Source: Pseudomonas viridiflava
Lineage (GTDB): Bacteria > Pseudomonadota > Gammaproteobacteria > Pseudomonadales > Pseudomonadaceae
Reading direction: 5' to 3'
NCBI RefSeq assembly: GCF_900583165.1
Contig: NZ_UTKY01000100.1
Span: forward strand, 1 to 64,000
Length of the DNA: 64,000 nucleotides
The position numbers and the translations under genes were made by a program. The notes below the pieces were generated by a model, which was not told where the DNA came from, did not search any database, and saw nothing but the letters and a program-made list of their open reading frames with translations. Of this stretch, positions 34,283 to 43,159 are shown piece after piece (the stretch's first letter is position 1; every line of letters starts with the position of its first letter).

Positions 34283-34307
34283 GTTATCCACACAAATTGT
34301 GGATAAC
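34283..34307. promoter_or_regulatory. Inverted pair of perfect DnaA boxes
   Basis: TTATCCACA (34284-34292) and TGTGGATAA (34298-34306) face each other across 5 bp, flanked by G and C that extend the symmetry. Both match the strict DnaA consensus. The site sits in the probable promoter of the DUF1232 gene and next to a REP cluster, not near any replication gene. Confidence 0.7.
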
Positions 34308-34500
34308 CTTGTGAACAGAGCCTGTTTTACAGGCTGAAAGCCACGGATTACAAGGCTTACAGTTAGATCGGGCGTTTTTTGCGCACATGAAAAAAACCCA
34401 AGATTTCATTGACTTGGCGTTGATGTGCGGCTAGCCGTGCTCGAGTGTTATATCAGACTGTTGCAAACTGCGGACGTTCGTTCGGATCTGCCCGCGGTTC

Positions 34501-34530
34501 AATGTGGGAGGGGCTTGCTCCCGATGTGCA
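34501..34530 (+). repeat. Single REP
   Basis: AATGTGGGAGGGGCTTGCTC followed by CCGAT, one REP without a partner. First of three REP units in the 34.25-34.80 kb gap, which holds no gene. Confidence 0.75.
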
Positions 34531-34565
34531 AAGTATCCACACAACGCCGAGTATTGCGCTGAACC

Positions 34566-34594
34566 TGTGGAGAGGGAGCTTGCTCCCGTGGCGG
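34566..34594 (+). repeat. Single REP, variant subfamily
   Basis: The core GAGGGAGCTTGCTCCC differs from the GGGGGCTTGCCCCC core of the neighbours, so it probably belongs to another REP subfamily. Confidence 0.7.
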
Positions 34595-34637
34595 CCTGAC
34601 AGGCGACTAGGTTTGTTGGGTTGTGAATCGAATCAAC

Positions 34638-34728
34638 TGTGGGAGGGGGCTTGCCCCCGATTGCGGTGGGTCAGCTACAACCTTGCCAACTGACACACCC
34701 TCATCGGCGGCAAGCCCCCTCCCACATT
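34638..34728. repeat. REPIN
   Basis: TGTGGGAGGGGGCTTGCCCC with an inverted copy ending CCCCCTCCCACATT. Third element of the cluster, just before the FKBP terminator. Confidence 0.88.
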
Positions 34729-34755
34729 CAAAGCAGTCAGAAAAAGGCAGAAACA

Positions 34756-34783
34756 ACAACGCCCCGTCGAGACGGGGCGTTGT
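34756..34783 (-). terminator. Terminator of the FKBP gene
   Basis: A near-perfect hairpin ACAACGCCCCGTC / GACGGGGCGTTGT (34756-34768 with 34771-34783), 15 bp past the FKBP stop. Read leftward it is followed by TGTTTC, a modest T-tract. Confidence 0.75.
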
Positions 34784-34798
34784 GTGTTCAGCAGCCGA

Positions 34799-35539
34799 TT
34801 ACTTCTTGGCGGCTGGTGCTTCTGGTGCGTCAGAGGCTTCAGCCTTGGCTGGGTCCTTGATGGCCAGCAGTTCCAGGTCGAATACCAGCACGGAGTTGGC
34901 TGGAATCGCTGGGCTCGGGCTCTGTGCGCCGTAGGCCAGGTCGGAAGGAATGTACAGCTCGACCTTCTCGCCCACGTGCATCAGTTGCAGGCCTTCGACC
35001 CAGCCAGGGATCACGCCGCTGACCGGCAGGTCAATCGGGCTACCGCGATCTACGGAGCTGTCAAAGGTGGTGCCGTTGGTGAGCTTCCCGGTGTAGTGAA
35101 CAGTCACCACGTCAGTCGGCTTAGGCTGTGCGCCATCGGCTTTCTTGGTGATCTTGTACTGCAGACCGGAAGCGGTGGTGACGACGCCGTCTTTCTTGGC
35201 ATTGTCTTCGAGGAACTTCTTGCCGGCGGTTGCCGACTCTTCGCTCATCTTGGTCATACGTTCTTCAGCACGCTTCTGCAGTGCGGCAAACGCTTCAACC
35301 AGTTCGTCGTCTTTGAGCTTCTGCTCTTTTTTGCCGACGGCATCTTCGATGCCTTGGGCTACTGCTTTGGAATCCAGGTCATCCATGCCTTCTTGGGCAA
35401 GGCTCTTGCCCATGTTCAGGCCGATGCCGTAGGAAGCTTTCTGCGCCGGGGTTTTCAGCTCTACGCTGGTCTGCGAATCACAACCCGCAAGTACCAGGCT
35501 AACCAGGGCCACCGCCGCCGCCAACCGATGCTGTTTCAT
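34799..35539 (-). CDS. FKBP-type peptidyl-prolyl isomerase lipoprotein
   Basis: A 246-residue envelope foldase of the Mip/FkpA/FklB type. Lipobox LVLAGC near residue 20, an N-terminal dimerisation domain with a long helix (EERMTKMSEESATAGKKFLE), then the FKBP domain (TVHYTGKLTNGTTFDSS, GVIPGWVEGLQLMHVG, YGAQSPSPAIPANSVLVFDLEL). The Ala-rich tail ends PAAKK. Start 35539 has AAGGAA upstream; the longer frame is rejected because it puts the signal peptide inside the protein. Confidence 0.9.
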   Translation of the reverse strand: MKQHRLAAAVALVSLVLAGCDSQTSVELKTPAQKASYGIGLNMGKSLAQEGMDDLDSKAVAQGIEDAVGKKEQKLKDDELVEAFAALQKRAEERMTKMSEESATAGKKFLEDNAKKDGVVTTASGLQYKITKKADGAQPKPTDVVTVHYTGKLTNGTTFDSSVDRGSPIDLPVSGVIPGWVEGLQLMHVGEKVELYIPSDLAYGAQSPSPAIPANSVLVFDLELLAIKDPAKAEASDAPEAPAAKK

Positions 35540-35786
35540 GCTATTTCCTTGTTCATGCGCCAAAAGGGCAATCGAATAAAGTCGCGAGCTTATCAGGCGG
35601 CCACGACCAATGGCTACCGGCATCTGAGCAGGAAACGTCTGATAAGTTCACGTGTTTAAACGCATTTTCATTCATGATGAGGGCCCGCGACGGATCGTGG
35701 GACAGCCCCTGACAGCGCTCATGGCCACTTGCCGCACTCGTGGCCTGGTGGCATAACAGCGCTACAACTCGACAAGGATAGCCAGC

Positions 35787-37595
35787 TTGCGCATTTTTTC
35801 CCGTGCCTTACTCCTGATCTTCACACTGATGGCCATCGCCCTGGCCGTGGTGATCTACTTCATCCTCAACCCCAAGCTCCCGGACTACGTGCCCGTGCAG
35901 CAAGTGCACTACCAAAACCAATGGAGTGCCGCCGACCGCCAGACCTATTACTTCACGCCCCAGGGCACCCAGGTAAAAGGCCTGCATTACGACTGGTTCA
36001 CTGCCCTGGAACTGCCGTTTTCCGAGAAACGCTTTGCTACGCCCGAGTACCTGGCACGCTTCGGTTTCCTGGTAGACCCCAAGCAAACGCCTACCCCACA
36101 AAACCCCGGTAACTTGCCGGTGGGCTTCGCCCGCCACAAGAACGCCGACAGCAATGCCGAATACCTGGACATCACCTGCGCCGCCTGCCACACCGGCGAG
36201 TTGCATTTTAAAGGTCAGGCCTTGCGTATCGACGGCGGCTCGGCCCAGCACGTGCTGCCCTCCAGCGTGCCGACCCTGCGCGGCGGCAGCTTCGGCCAGG
36301 CCCTGGTCGCCAGCCTCGCCGCCACCTACTACAACCCATGGAAATTCGAACGCTTCGCCCGCCAGGTTTTGGGGGATCGCTACGACACAGAGCACAGCCA
36401 GTTGCGCCAAGACTTCAAACAGTCACTGAACAAGTTCCTTGAAGTCGCCTGGAACGACACCCACCGCGGCCTCTACCCCACCGAAGAAGGCCCCGGCCGT
36501 ACCGACGCTTTTGGGCGTATCGCCAATGCCAGCTTTGGCGACGCGATTTCCCCGGACAACTATCGCATCGCCAATGCGCCAGTGGACTACCCGCAGCTGT
36601 GGGATATCTGGACCTTCGACTGGGTGCAATGGAACGGCTCGGCCCAGCAACCCATGGCGCGCAATATCGGCGAGGCCCTCGGCGTGGGTGCAACCCTGAC
36701 CTTCTTCGACAGTGCCGGCCAACTGCTCCAGGGGGATGCCCGCTACCCCTCCAGCGTGCGGGTGCGCGACCTCAATTTGATTGAAGAAACCCTGCAACGC
36801 CTCAAGCCACCTACCTGGCCAGAGGCGCTGTTCGGCGCAGTCGACAAGCCCCTCGCCGCCCAGGGCCGCGCACTGTTCGCCGAGAACTGCGCCGGCTGTC
36901 ACGTACCCACCGTCACTCAGGAAAACGGCCGCCCGGTGCAACAACTGAAAATGCTGCCAGTGGACTACATCGGCACCGACCCCGGCACCGCCAGCAACAT
37001 TGCCGACCAGCGCTATGACCTCAGCGCTCTGCAATGGGACCCGGCGGAACTGGCCAAGCTCAATGTCGAGTTGCACCCGACGCCCACCGAACCCCTGGAC
37101 CTGAAAAAAATGTCAGTGGCCAAGGGCCTGGCCTACGTCACCGCCTTCGTCGAAGACCACGCCTACCGCGCCGCCGGCGTCACCCCGGCAGAGCGCCCGC
37201 GCCTGGACGGCTACGGCCTGCCCATCGGCGTACGCGAGTTACGTGCCTACAAGGCACGGCCACTGGCGGGTGTGTGGGCCACGCCGCCGTTCCTGCACAA
37301 CGGCTCGGTGCCAACGATCTACCAATTGCTCTCGCCCCAGGACGAGCGCAGCACCACGTTCTATAAAGGCACTTTCGACTACGACCCGCGCCACCTGGGC
37401 TTTGAGACCGCGGCGTTCAAGAATGCCTTCCTGTTCAATACCAACATCAACGGCAACCACAACAGCGGTCACGAATTCCGTGCCGGCAAACGTGGCAACG
37501 GCGTCATCGGCCGCAGCCTGCTGCCGCAAGAGCGCTGGGCGTTGCTGGAATACCTCAAAGTGCTGGGCGGCCCGCTGGAGCAACAACTGCCATGA
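35787..37595 (+). CDS. Membrane-anchored di-haem cytochrome c (peroxidase-like)
   Basis: A 602-residue protein with an N-terminal signal anchor (residues about 6-27) and a periplasmic domain bearing two haem c sites: CAACH at 131-135 and CAGCH near 370. The C-terminal part contains VWATPPFLHNGSVPTIYQLL, shared with di-haem peroxidases and related oxidoreductases. TTG 35787 is the start: AAGGA lies 8 bp upstream and no ATG fits. It overlaps the catalase-like gene by 4 bp (ATGA), so the two probably act together on peroxide or an organic hydroperoxide. Confidence 0.82.
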   Translation: MRIFSRALLLIFTLMAIALAVVIYFILNPKLPDYVPVQQVHYQNQWSAADRQTYYFTPQGTQVKGLHYDWFTALELPFSEKRFATPEYLARFGFLVDPKQTPTPQNPGNLPVGFARHKNADSNAEYLDITCAACHTGELHFKGQALRIDGGSAQHVLPSSVPTLRGGSFGQALVASLAATYYNPWKFERFARQVLGDRYDTEHSQLRQDFKQSLNKFLEVAWNDTHRGLYPTEEGPGRTDAFGRIANASFGDAISPDNYRIANAPVDYPQLWDIWTFDWVQWNGSAQQPMARNIGEALGVGATLTFFDSAGQLLQGDARYPSSVRVRDLNLIEETLQRLKPPTWPEALFGAVDKPLAAQGRALFAENCAGCHVPTVTQENGRPVQQLKMLPVDYIGTDPGTASNIADQRYDLSALQWDPAELAKLNVELHPTPTEPLDLKKMSVAKGLAYVTAFVEDHAYRAAGVTPAERPRLDGYGLPIGVRELRAYKARPLAGVWATPPFLHNGSVPTIYQLLSPQDERSTTFYKGTFDYDPRHLGFETAAFKNAFLFNTNINGNHNSGHEFRAGKRGNGVIGRSLLPQERWALLEYLKVLGGPLEQQLP

Positions 37596-38758
37596 TGATT
37601 CGATCGCGATACGACCAACCTTCCCCGCTCGCCCGCCTGTGGCTGCGCATCGGTGCGTTTCTGGGCAAGACCCTACTGTGGCTGGTGGGCCTTGGCGTGC
37701 TCGGCTGGCTGGGCGCGACCGCGTGGTACGCCTGGCAACACAGTGGCCCGGTGTCGCCGAACGAGCAGATCCCGCCCGGCGAGGCGGCGATGACCCAGGG
37801 CATCATCCAGACCGCGATACGCATCGTCGACCAGCACCGCGAAGGCACCCGCTACCTGCGCGATGCCCATGCCAAGGCCCACGGCTGCGTGAAGGCCGAA
37901 GTGAGCGTACTGGCCGATCTCGACCCGGCACTGCGCCAAGGCGTGTTCGCCGAACCGGGTAAAACCTGGCAGGCGCTGATGCGGCTGTCGAACGGCAACG
38001 CTTATCCACAATTCGACAGCATTCGTGATGCCAGGGGCATGGCGCTCAAACTGCTGGACGTGCCGGGCAAGCAGTTGCTGGCCGACCAGCAATCGCGCAC
38101 GGAGCAGGACTTCGTAATGTTCAGCCACCCGAACTTTTTCGTCAGCGACGTGGCGGAGTATGCGCAGAACATCGGCGCTCAAGCAGACGGCAAAAAGGTG
38201 CAGGCGTTTTTCCCCACAATCGACCCCCGCAGCTGGCAAGTGCGTCACTTGATTATCGCCCTGGCGACCCTCGCACCCGCACCTGCCAGCCCGACGCAGA
38301 CCACCTACTTTTCGGTATCGCCCTACAAGTTCGGTGCGGCCAATGCCAAGTTCCGCGTCGCGCCCGACCCGCAAAGTTGCCCGCAATATCAACTGCCCAA
38401 ACAGAACCAGGACCTGCCGAACTTCCTACGCAGCGCCTTGAGCCAGCAACTCTCCACCGACCGTATTCCTGCGTGTTTTGTGCTACAGATTCAGCGGCAG
38501 AACCCGCAGAAATTCATGCCTATCGAAGACACCAGCATCGAATGGAAGGAAAGCGATGCGCCCTATGAAACCGTGGCCAAGGTCAACATCCCAGCGCAGG
38601 ACTTCGACACCCCGGAGCAGAACCTGGCGTGTGACAACCAGTCGTTCAACCCGTGGTTTGGCGTCGCGCAGCACCGACCTATCGGAGGTATCAATCGCCT
38701 GCGTAAAGCGGTGTACGAAGCCGTTAGCGATTATCGCCACAGCCGTAATGCACCTTAG
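37592..38758 (+). CDS. Membrane-anchored catalase-family protein
   Basis: A 388-residue protein with an N-terminal membrane helix (about 24-48), then a reduced catalase barrel. Recognisable are the distal histidine region RDAHAKAHGCVKAEV, ALMRLSNGNAYPQFDSIRDARGMALKL (quoted as ALMRLSNGN and DSIRDARGMALKL) and DFVMFSHPNFFVSD. The usual proximal tyrosine motif of catalases is not evident; the end reads PIGGINRLRKAVYEAVSDYR. It may therefore be a peroxidase or hydroperoxide-processing enzyme rather than a true catalase. It is coupled to the di-haem cytochrome. Confidence 0.8.
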   Translation: MMIRSRYDQPSPLARLWLRIGAFLGKTLLWLVGLGVLGWLGATAWYAWQHSGPVSPNEQIPPGEAAMTQGIIQTAIRIVDQHREGTRYLRDAHAKAHGCVKAEVSVLADLDPALRQGVFAEPGKTWQALMRLSNGNAYPQFDSIRDARGMALKLLDVPGKQLLADQQSRTEQDFVMFSHPNFFVSDVAEYAQNIGAQADGKKVQAFFPTIDPRSWQVRHLIIALATLAPAPASPTQTTYFSVSPYKFGAANAKFRVAPDPQSCPQYQLPKQNQDLPNFLRSALSQQLSTDRIPACFVLQIQRQNPQKFMPIEDTSIEWKESDAPYETVAKVNIPAQDFDTPEQNLACDNQSFNPWFGVAQHRPIGGINRLRKAVYEAVSDYRHSRNAP

Positions 38759-38765
38759 CCGCTGA

Positions 38766-40046
38766 TCAAATCTTCGGCTCAGCCGCCGGGTCGGTAATCA
38801 CCAGTTCCTCAGGGATCTCATCGACCCGCGGATCAAGCACAGCGGCCATGGCACCCATTGGGTGTTCGGGCATAGCGACGTGATGCAAGGGCGCGCCCTC
38901 AACCAGGTATTCGCCCGTGACGTGCTTGGGCTGCACACGCCAAATCAGCAGTAACGCGCAGGCCGAAAACACCATGTAGAACGCCCCATGACCGTAGCTG
39001 TTCATCAGCGCGCCGCTGAGCATCGGCCCCAGGCTGGCACCGATGCCATGAGTGGCAAGCATCATCGCGCTCAAGGGTACGCGCCTCGGTTGTTCGACGT
39101 TGTCATTGGCCAGCGCCACCGCCAGCGGGTACAGGGTGAACAGCAGCGCGCCGCTGAGAAAACCGAACACCAGCAACAGTGCGTAGGGCAGTTCCACCAG
39201 CCCCCAAAGCGGAATCACCAGCAGCCCCAGGGCCAGGGCGCAGCCGCGAATCAGGCGGGAGCGATCAATGCGGTCCGACAGCCAGCCAATCGGCCACTGC
39301 CCACACAACCCGGCGAAGATCGACACCGCCACAAAGGTACTGGCCTGGGCGGTGCTCAAGCCATTGCGCGTGGCAAACACTGGGGCCAGCGCGTAGAACG
39401 CACCGATCATCAGGCCGGTGACAAACACGGTGGTCAATGCCTGGGGCACCCGCTGCCAGAAAAACCCGATTTCCAACGGCGCCGCCACCAGCTTGGCCGG
39501 GTGCAGGCGCTTGGTCATGGTCACCGGCAACAGGCAGGCGGCGAAGCAGATGGCGACAATGATCAGCGGTTTGAAATCCAGCTCCGGGCGCCAGATCAAC
39601 ACGCCCTGCCCCAGCATCAAGCCCAATGACACCGCCACCATGTAGCCGGCAAATACCGCACCGCGCTGGTTGTTTTCGGCCTGCTCGTTGAGCCAGCTTT
39701 CGATGACCATGTACTGGTTCATCATCACCAAGCCCATCACAAAACGCAGCACCAGCCAGAATTCCAATTGCTCAAACAGCACATGCAACAACACGATGAT
39801 CGTCGCCGCACCGGCACAGGCCACGTATGAGCGAACATGCCCTACCCCGGCAATCATGCGGTGGCCAAATTTGGCACCACACACCATGCCGCCGTAATAA
39901 GCCGCCGTCAGCGCACCAATCCACAGCTCGTTGATGCCCTGGCTACTCAGGCGCAGGCCGATGAAACTGAAAAACAGCCCGTTGCCGGTAAGCATCAGAA
40001 TGGTGGCGCTGTACAGCGCGGGAAAGGTCAGGAATGTCAGGTTCAT
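38766..40046 (-). CDS. MFS transporter, YcaD-like
   Basis: A 426-residue major facilitator with twelve helices. The N-terminus (LYSATILMLTGNGLFFSFIGLRL) and FVMGLVMMNQYMVIESWLNE follow the YcaD group, whose substrate is unknown. A long cytoplasmic tail (about residues 385-426) is rich in acidic residues. It is the last of four same-strand genes behind a BCCT transporter, 6 bp after the LysR stop, so it is probably in that transcript. Confidence 0.85.
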   Translation of the reverse strand: MNLTFLTFPALYSATILMLTGNGLFFSFIGLRLSSQGINELWIGALTAAYYGGMVCGAKFGHRMIAGVGHVRSYVACAGAATIIVLLHVLFEQLEFWLVLRFVMGLVMMNQYMVIESWLNEQAENNQRGAVFAGYMVAVSLGLMLGQGVLIWRPELDFKPLIIVAICFAACLLPVTMTKRLHPAKLVAAPLEIGFFWQRVPQALTTVFVTGLMIGAFYALAPVFATRNGLSTAQASTFVAVSIFAGLCGQWPIGWLSDRIDRSRLIRGCALALGLLVIPLWGLVELPYALLLVFGFLSGALLFTLYPLAVALANDNVEQPRRVPLSAMMLATHGIGASLGPMLSGALMNSYGHGAFYMVFSACALLLIWRVQPKHVTGEYLVEGAPLHHVAMPEHPMGAMAAVLDPRVDEIPEELVITDPAAEPKI

Positions 40047-40052
40047 GTTGGC

Positions 40053-40988
40053 TCAGACAGGGTTGTTCAAGCGGCTGGCGTGGGCCAGCAGCCATTGACG
40101 AAAACTGCGCGCCGCCGGTGGCGGGTTACGGTGATGAGGTTGCATCAGGTGCAGGCGGCCACGGCTGTGCATGGTGTGGGGCAAGGCCATTTGCAAGCGA
40201 CCGGATGCCAGTTCACCTTGCAGCAGGCTCTTCCAACCGAGGGCGACCCCGTGCCCCATCAGCGCCGACTGCATCAACAGTTGGTAGCTATTGGTGCGTA
40301 ACGCATGGCGCGGGGTGTAGTAGTGGGCATCGGCGTCAGTGAACCAGTCGGTCCAGGTCAGCCAGTCATGGTAGTGATCTTCGACGATCAGCAACGTGTG
40401 CTCATGCAGCAGGTGTTGTACATCGTGAATCGGTCCGTGGCGCTCAATGTAGCTTGGGCTGCACACGGTGATGACCTGCTCGCGCTCAAACACCGGCGTT
40501 AATTCCAGGCCGTGGGGAGGTGGCAGTTCGTCGAGGTGATAGAACAGGCTCAGGTCGTACTCACTCACATCCAGGTGGCTGGGGCTTTCGCTGCACAGGA
40601 TGCGAATGTCCAGGTCCGGGTGTTCGCGCTGGAACTCCGGCAGCAGACCGGCGAGCCAGATGGAGCTGATGGTGGGCGTACTGGCCAGGGTCAACTGGCG
40701 GTCGGCGCCACGACGGCGTAACTCGGCTGACTCGCGGTCGAGTTCGCGCAACAGCCGCTGGATCGTTCGAAAGTAACGCACTCCGGCAGGCGTGAGGCTC
40801 AGGCCTTGGGCGAGTCGGTAAAACAATGGGCGCGCCAGGTCTTCTTCCAGGCGCTTGACCTGGCGGCTGACCGCGCTCTGGGTCAGGTTCAGTTCATGGG
40901 CCGCCTGGGTAAAACTCAGGTGGCGGGCAGCCGCCTCAAACGTTTGCAGGCAGTTGAGCGGAGGAAGATCGACGTTTCGGCGCGACAT
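40053..40988 (-). CDS. LysR-family regulator (GcvA-like)
   Basis: A 311-residue regulator of the GcvA subgroup: LPPLNCLQTFEAAARHLSFT, AAHELNLTQSAVSRQVKRLE, then an effector domain with NSYQLLMQSALMGHGVALGW. Its start is either ATG 40988 or ATG 41000; GGAA precedes the former. It lies between the CocE/NonD hydrolase and an MFS gene on the same strand and probably regulates them. Confidence 0.88.
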   Translation of the reverse strand: MSRRNVDLPPLNCLQTFEAAARHLSFTQAAHELNLTQSAVSRQVKRLEEDLARPLFYRLAQGLSLTPAGVRYFRTIQRLLRELDRESAELRRRGADRQLTLASTPTISSIWLAGLLPEFQREHPDLDIRILCSESPSHLDVSEYDLSLFYHLDELPPPHGLELTPVFEREQVITVCSPSYIERHGPIHDVQHLLHEHTLLIVEDHYHDWLTWTDWFTDADAHYYTPRHALRTNSYQLLMQSALMGHGVALGWKSLLQGELASGRLQMALPHTMHSRGRLHLMQPHHRNPPPAARSFRQWLLAHASRLNNPV

Positions 40989-41071
40989 GAACAGTTCCAT
41001 TGGCAGGTACGGGCCCAGCTTACCCCAGGCCCGCAGAGATCACGTTGGCAGGCATCCTGCCAGTTGCTCAC

Positions 41072-43081
41072 TCACAGCGCGACCCTGGCCACGCGTTTGC
41101 TCCACTGGCGACGGTGTTCCAGTTGGCCATTTTCCCAGGCAGTTTGCTCGGCTTCGACATAGAACCACTCGCCATCAGCATGCACACTCAGGCAGCTTTC
41201 CACCTCGACGACCCACTCGCCACGGGACACGTGGTAGTTCCACTGGATATCGGCACGGGTCGACAACGGATCCCAGGGCAAGGTGCGATATTGCTCAGTG
41301 CAACGCTGGTCTACCTTAAGGCCATGATCGGCAAAACGCACCGAGCCCAAGTCGTCTTCGATCTTCACGCAGACTTCGCCACTGCCTACGTCTTCGGTCA
41401 AGGTGCGCTTCGGCGCGGCGGCGCGCAATACGTTCAGATTGACCGGCGTCGCCGATTGCGGCGCTTCAAACGGGCAATCCACTGCCTCACCAGTGAACAC
41501 CGGCAGTTGCAGGCTTTGCAGGGTGGGGAGCAGGGTCAGGGTGGTCAGCTCGCGGCTCGGCCACAATAGCGGGAAACTCGCAGTACTCAAGGCCAGGCGC
41601 AGGCGATAGCCGACCGGTAAACGCATGCCGATATGGTCGAGGTTTAACTGCACGTCCATTGCTTCACCGGGGACTACGGGGGTTACGTGGGAAAGGTCTT
41701 CGCGGAGCGTGAGATTAAGCACGCCGTAACTGATCTGCGTGACCTGGCCGTCCGGCGCAATCGCATTCAACCGCGCGACCAATTGCCCGCAAGCGGTGTC
41801 GCTGGCCAGGCGCAGCGTTAGGCGTGCATCGCCTAGCAGCGCGAGGGGTTCGGTCAGCGGCTGGGAGTCGAAGCACAGCGAGTGGGCGTCATCGCGGCGT
41901 TGGTCCGTCGGGCCGTCAGGGCCAAACCAGATAGCGCAGTATTCACCCTGGTGCAGGCCGGTGGTGAGTGGCGAGCAGATGCTGCGCGGCGCGGCCAAGG
42001 CCTGTGCGCCAGGATTCAAACCGTTTTCGCCGAGACTGAAATCGGTCCACTGCACTTGCGGATCAGGCCACCCCGCCGTCTGCACCCAAATACCTGGCCG
42101 CTCGGCGTAACTGCCCTTCGGCGGCAGAATATCCTGTAGGTAAAAGCTGCATGCTGCGTCGTCCATCACCCCGTTATCAATGCCCTTCAACCAGTGATCC
42201 CACCAACGTTTGGCCTCTTGCAGGAAGCCAATCGCCGGATTCGGTACAGCGAAGTGCGGGTATTTGTGAATCCATGGGCCGATCATGGCTTTCTTCGGCC
42301 CCGGTAGATTCTCCATCAGCCGCGAGACCGTGTTGCGATAGGCATCGCCCCACCCGCCCACCGCGTACACCGCCGCCTTGATCTGCGCATAGTCCTCACA
42401 AATTGAACCGTGGCGCCAGTAATCGTCACGGGTCTGATGCTGCAGCCAGGTTTCGGCCAGCAGCGGCATGGCCTCAAGGCGTTGGTGCCACATCTCTTTC
42501 CAGGCGTCACCCACCAACAACGGGTCGGGCACAGCGGCGCTGAAATTAAGCATGGTCGCGGCCCAGCCAAAGTTCTCCATCAGCAGGTTGCCACCCTTGT
42601 AATGGATATCATCGGCGAAGCGGTCGTCGGTGGAGCACAGGGTAATGATCGCCTTCAATGCCTCAGGCTGGCGCGCCGCGACTTGCAGGCCATTAAAGCC
42701 GCCCCAGGAGATGCCCATCATGCCCACATTGCCGTCGCACCAGGCTTGCTGGCACAGCCAGTCGATCACCTCGAGGGCGTCGTCCTGTTCCTGCAACAGG
42801 TATTCATCCGCCATCAGCCCTTGGGATTCGCCATTGCCGCGCATGTCGACACGCACGCACACATAGCCTTGCCCGGCCATCCAGGGGTGGGTGAGTGCAT
42901 CACGCACGGCAGTACCGTCGCGTTTGCGATACGGCAGGTATTCCAGGATCGCGGGGAAGGTCTGCAAGCCGGCGACTTCCGGCAGCCAGATGCGCGCGGC
43001 CAATTGGGTGCCGTCTTTGAGAGGGATCAGGCAGTGCTCGATTTCACGGACCTTGTAGGCAAACTCGGTAACGATTTCCAT
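41072..43081 (-). CDS. CocE/NonD-family serine hydrolase
   Basis: A 669-residue esterase/acylase. The alpha/beta hydrolase domain has the oxyanion YRKRDGTAVRD region, VRVDMRGNGES and nucleophile serine in GMMGISWGGFNG; a C-terminal jelly-roll (from about residue 360, SLGENGLNPGAQ onward) is typical of X-Pro dipeptidyl peptidase/cocaine esterase folds. No signal peptide, so the substrate must enter the cell. It lies 78 bp downstream of a BCCT transporter on the same strand. Start 43081 has GGAG 6 bp upstream. Confidence 0.87.
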   Translation of the reverse strand: MEIVTEFAYKVREIEHCLIPLKDGTQLAARIWLPEVAGLQTFPAILEYLPYRKRDGTAVRDALTHPWMAGQGYVCVRVDMRGNGESQGLMADEYLLQEQDDALEVIDWLCQQAWCDGNVGMMGISWGGFNGLQVAARQPEALKAIITLCSTDDRFADDIHYKGGNLLMENFGWAATMLNFSAAVPDPLLVGDAWKEMWHQRLEAMPLLAETWLQHQTRDDYWRHGSICEDYAQIKAAVYAVGGWGDAYRNTVSRLMENLPGPKKAMIGPWIHKYPHFAVPNPAIGFLQEAKRWWDHWLKGIDNGVMDDAACSFYLQDILPPKGSYAERPGIWVQTAGWPDPQVQWTDFSLGENGLNPGAQALAAPRSICSPLTTGLHQGEYCAIWFGPDGPTDQRRDDAHSLCFDSQPLTEPLALLGDARLTLRLASDTACGQLVARLNAIAPDGQVTQISYGVLNLTLREDLSHVTPVVPGEAMDVQLNLDHIGMRLPVGYRLRLALSTASFPLLWPSRELTTLTLLPTLQSLQLPVFTGEAVDCPFEAPQSATPVNLNVLRAAAPKRTLTEDVGSGEVCVKIEDDLGSVRFADHGLKVDQRCTEQYRTLPWDPLSTRADIQWNYHVSRGEWVVEVESCLSVHADGEWFYVEAEQTAWENGQLEHRRQWSKRVARVAL

Positions 43082-43159
43082 CGGTAACTCCACACATTTA
43101 TTGCGAACAAACGACTCCCCCGCGCCCCGGTGGGGAGCGCGTGAGGAGACACACAGGTT

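Noticed and set aside
37998..38012. TTATCCACA DnaA box in the catalase-like gene
   Set aside because: Single box inside codons; no partner or intergenic context, so chance is likely.
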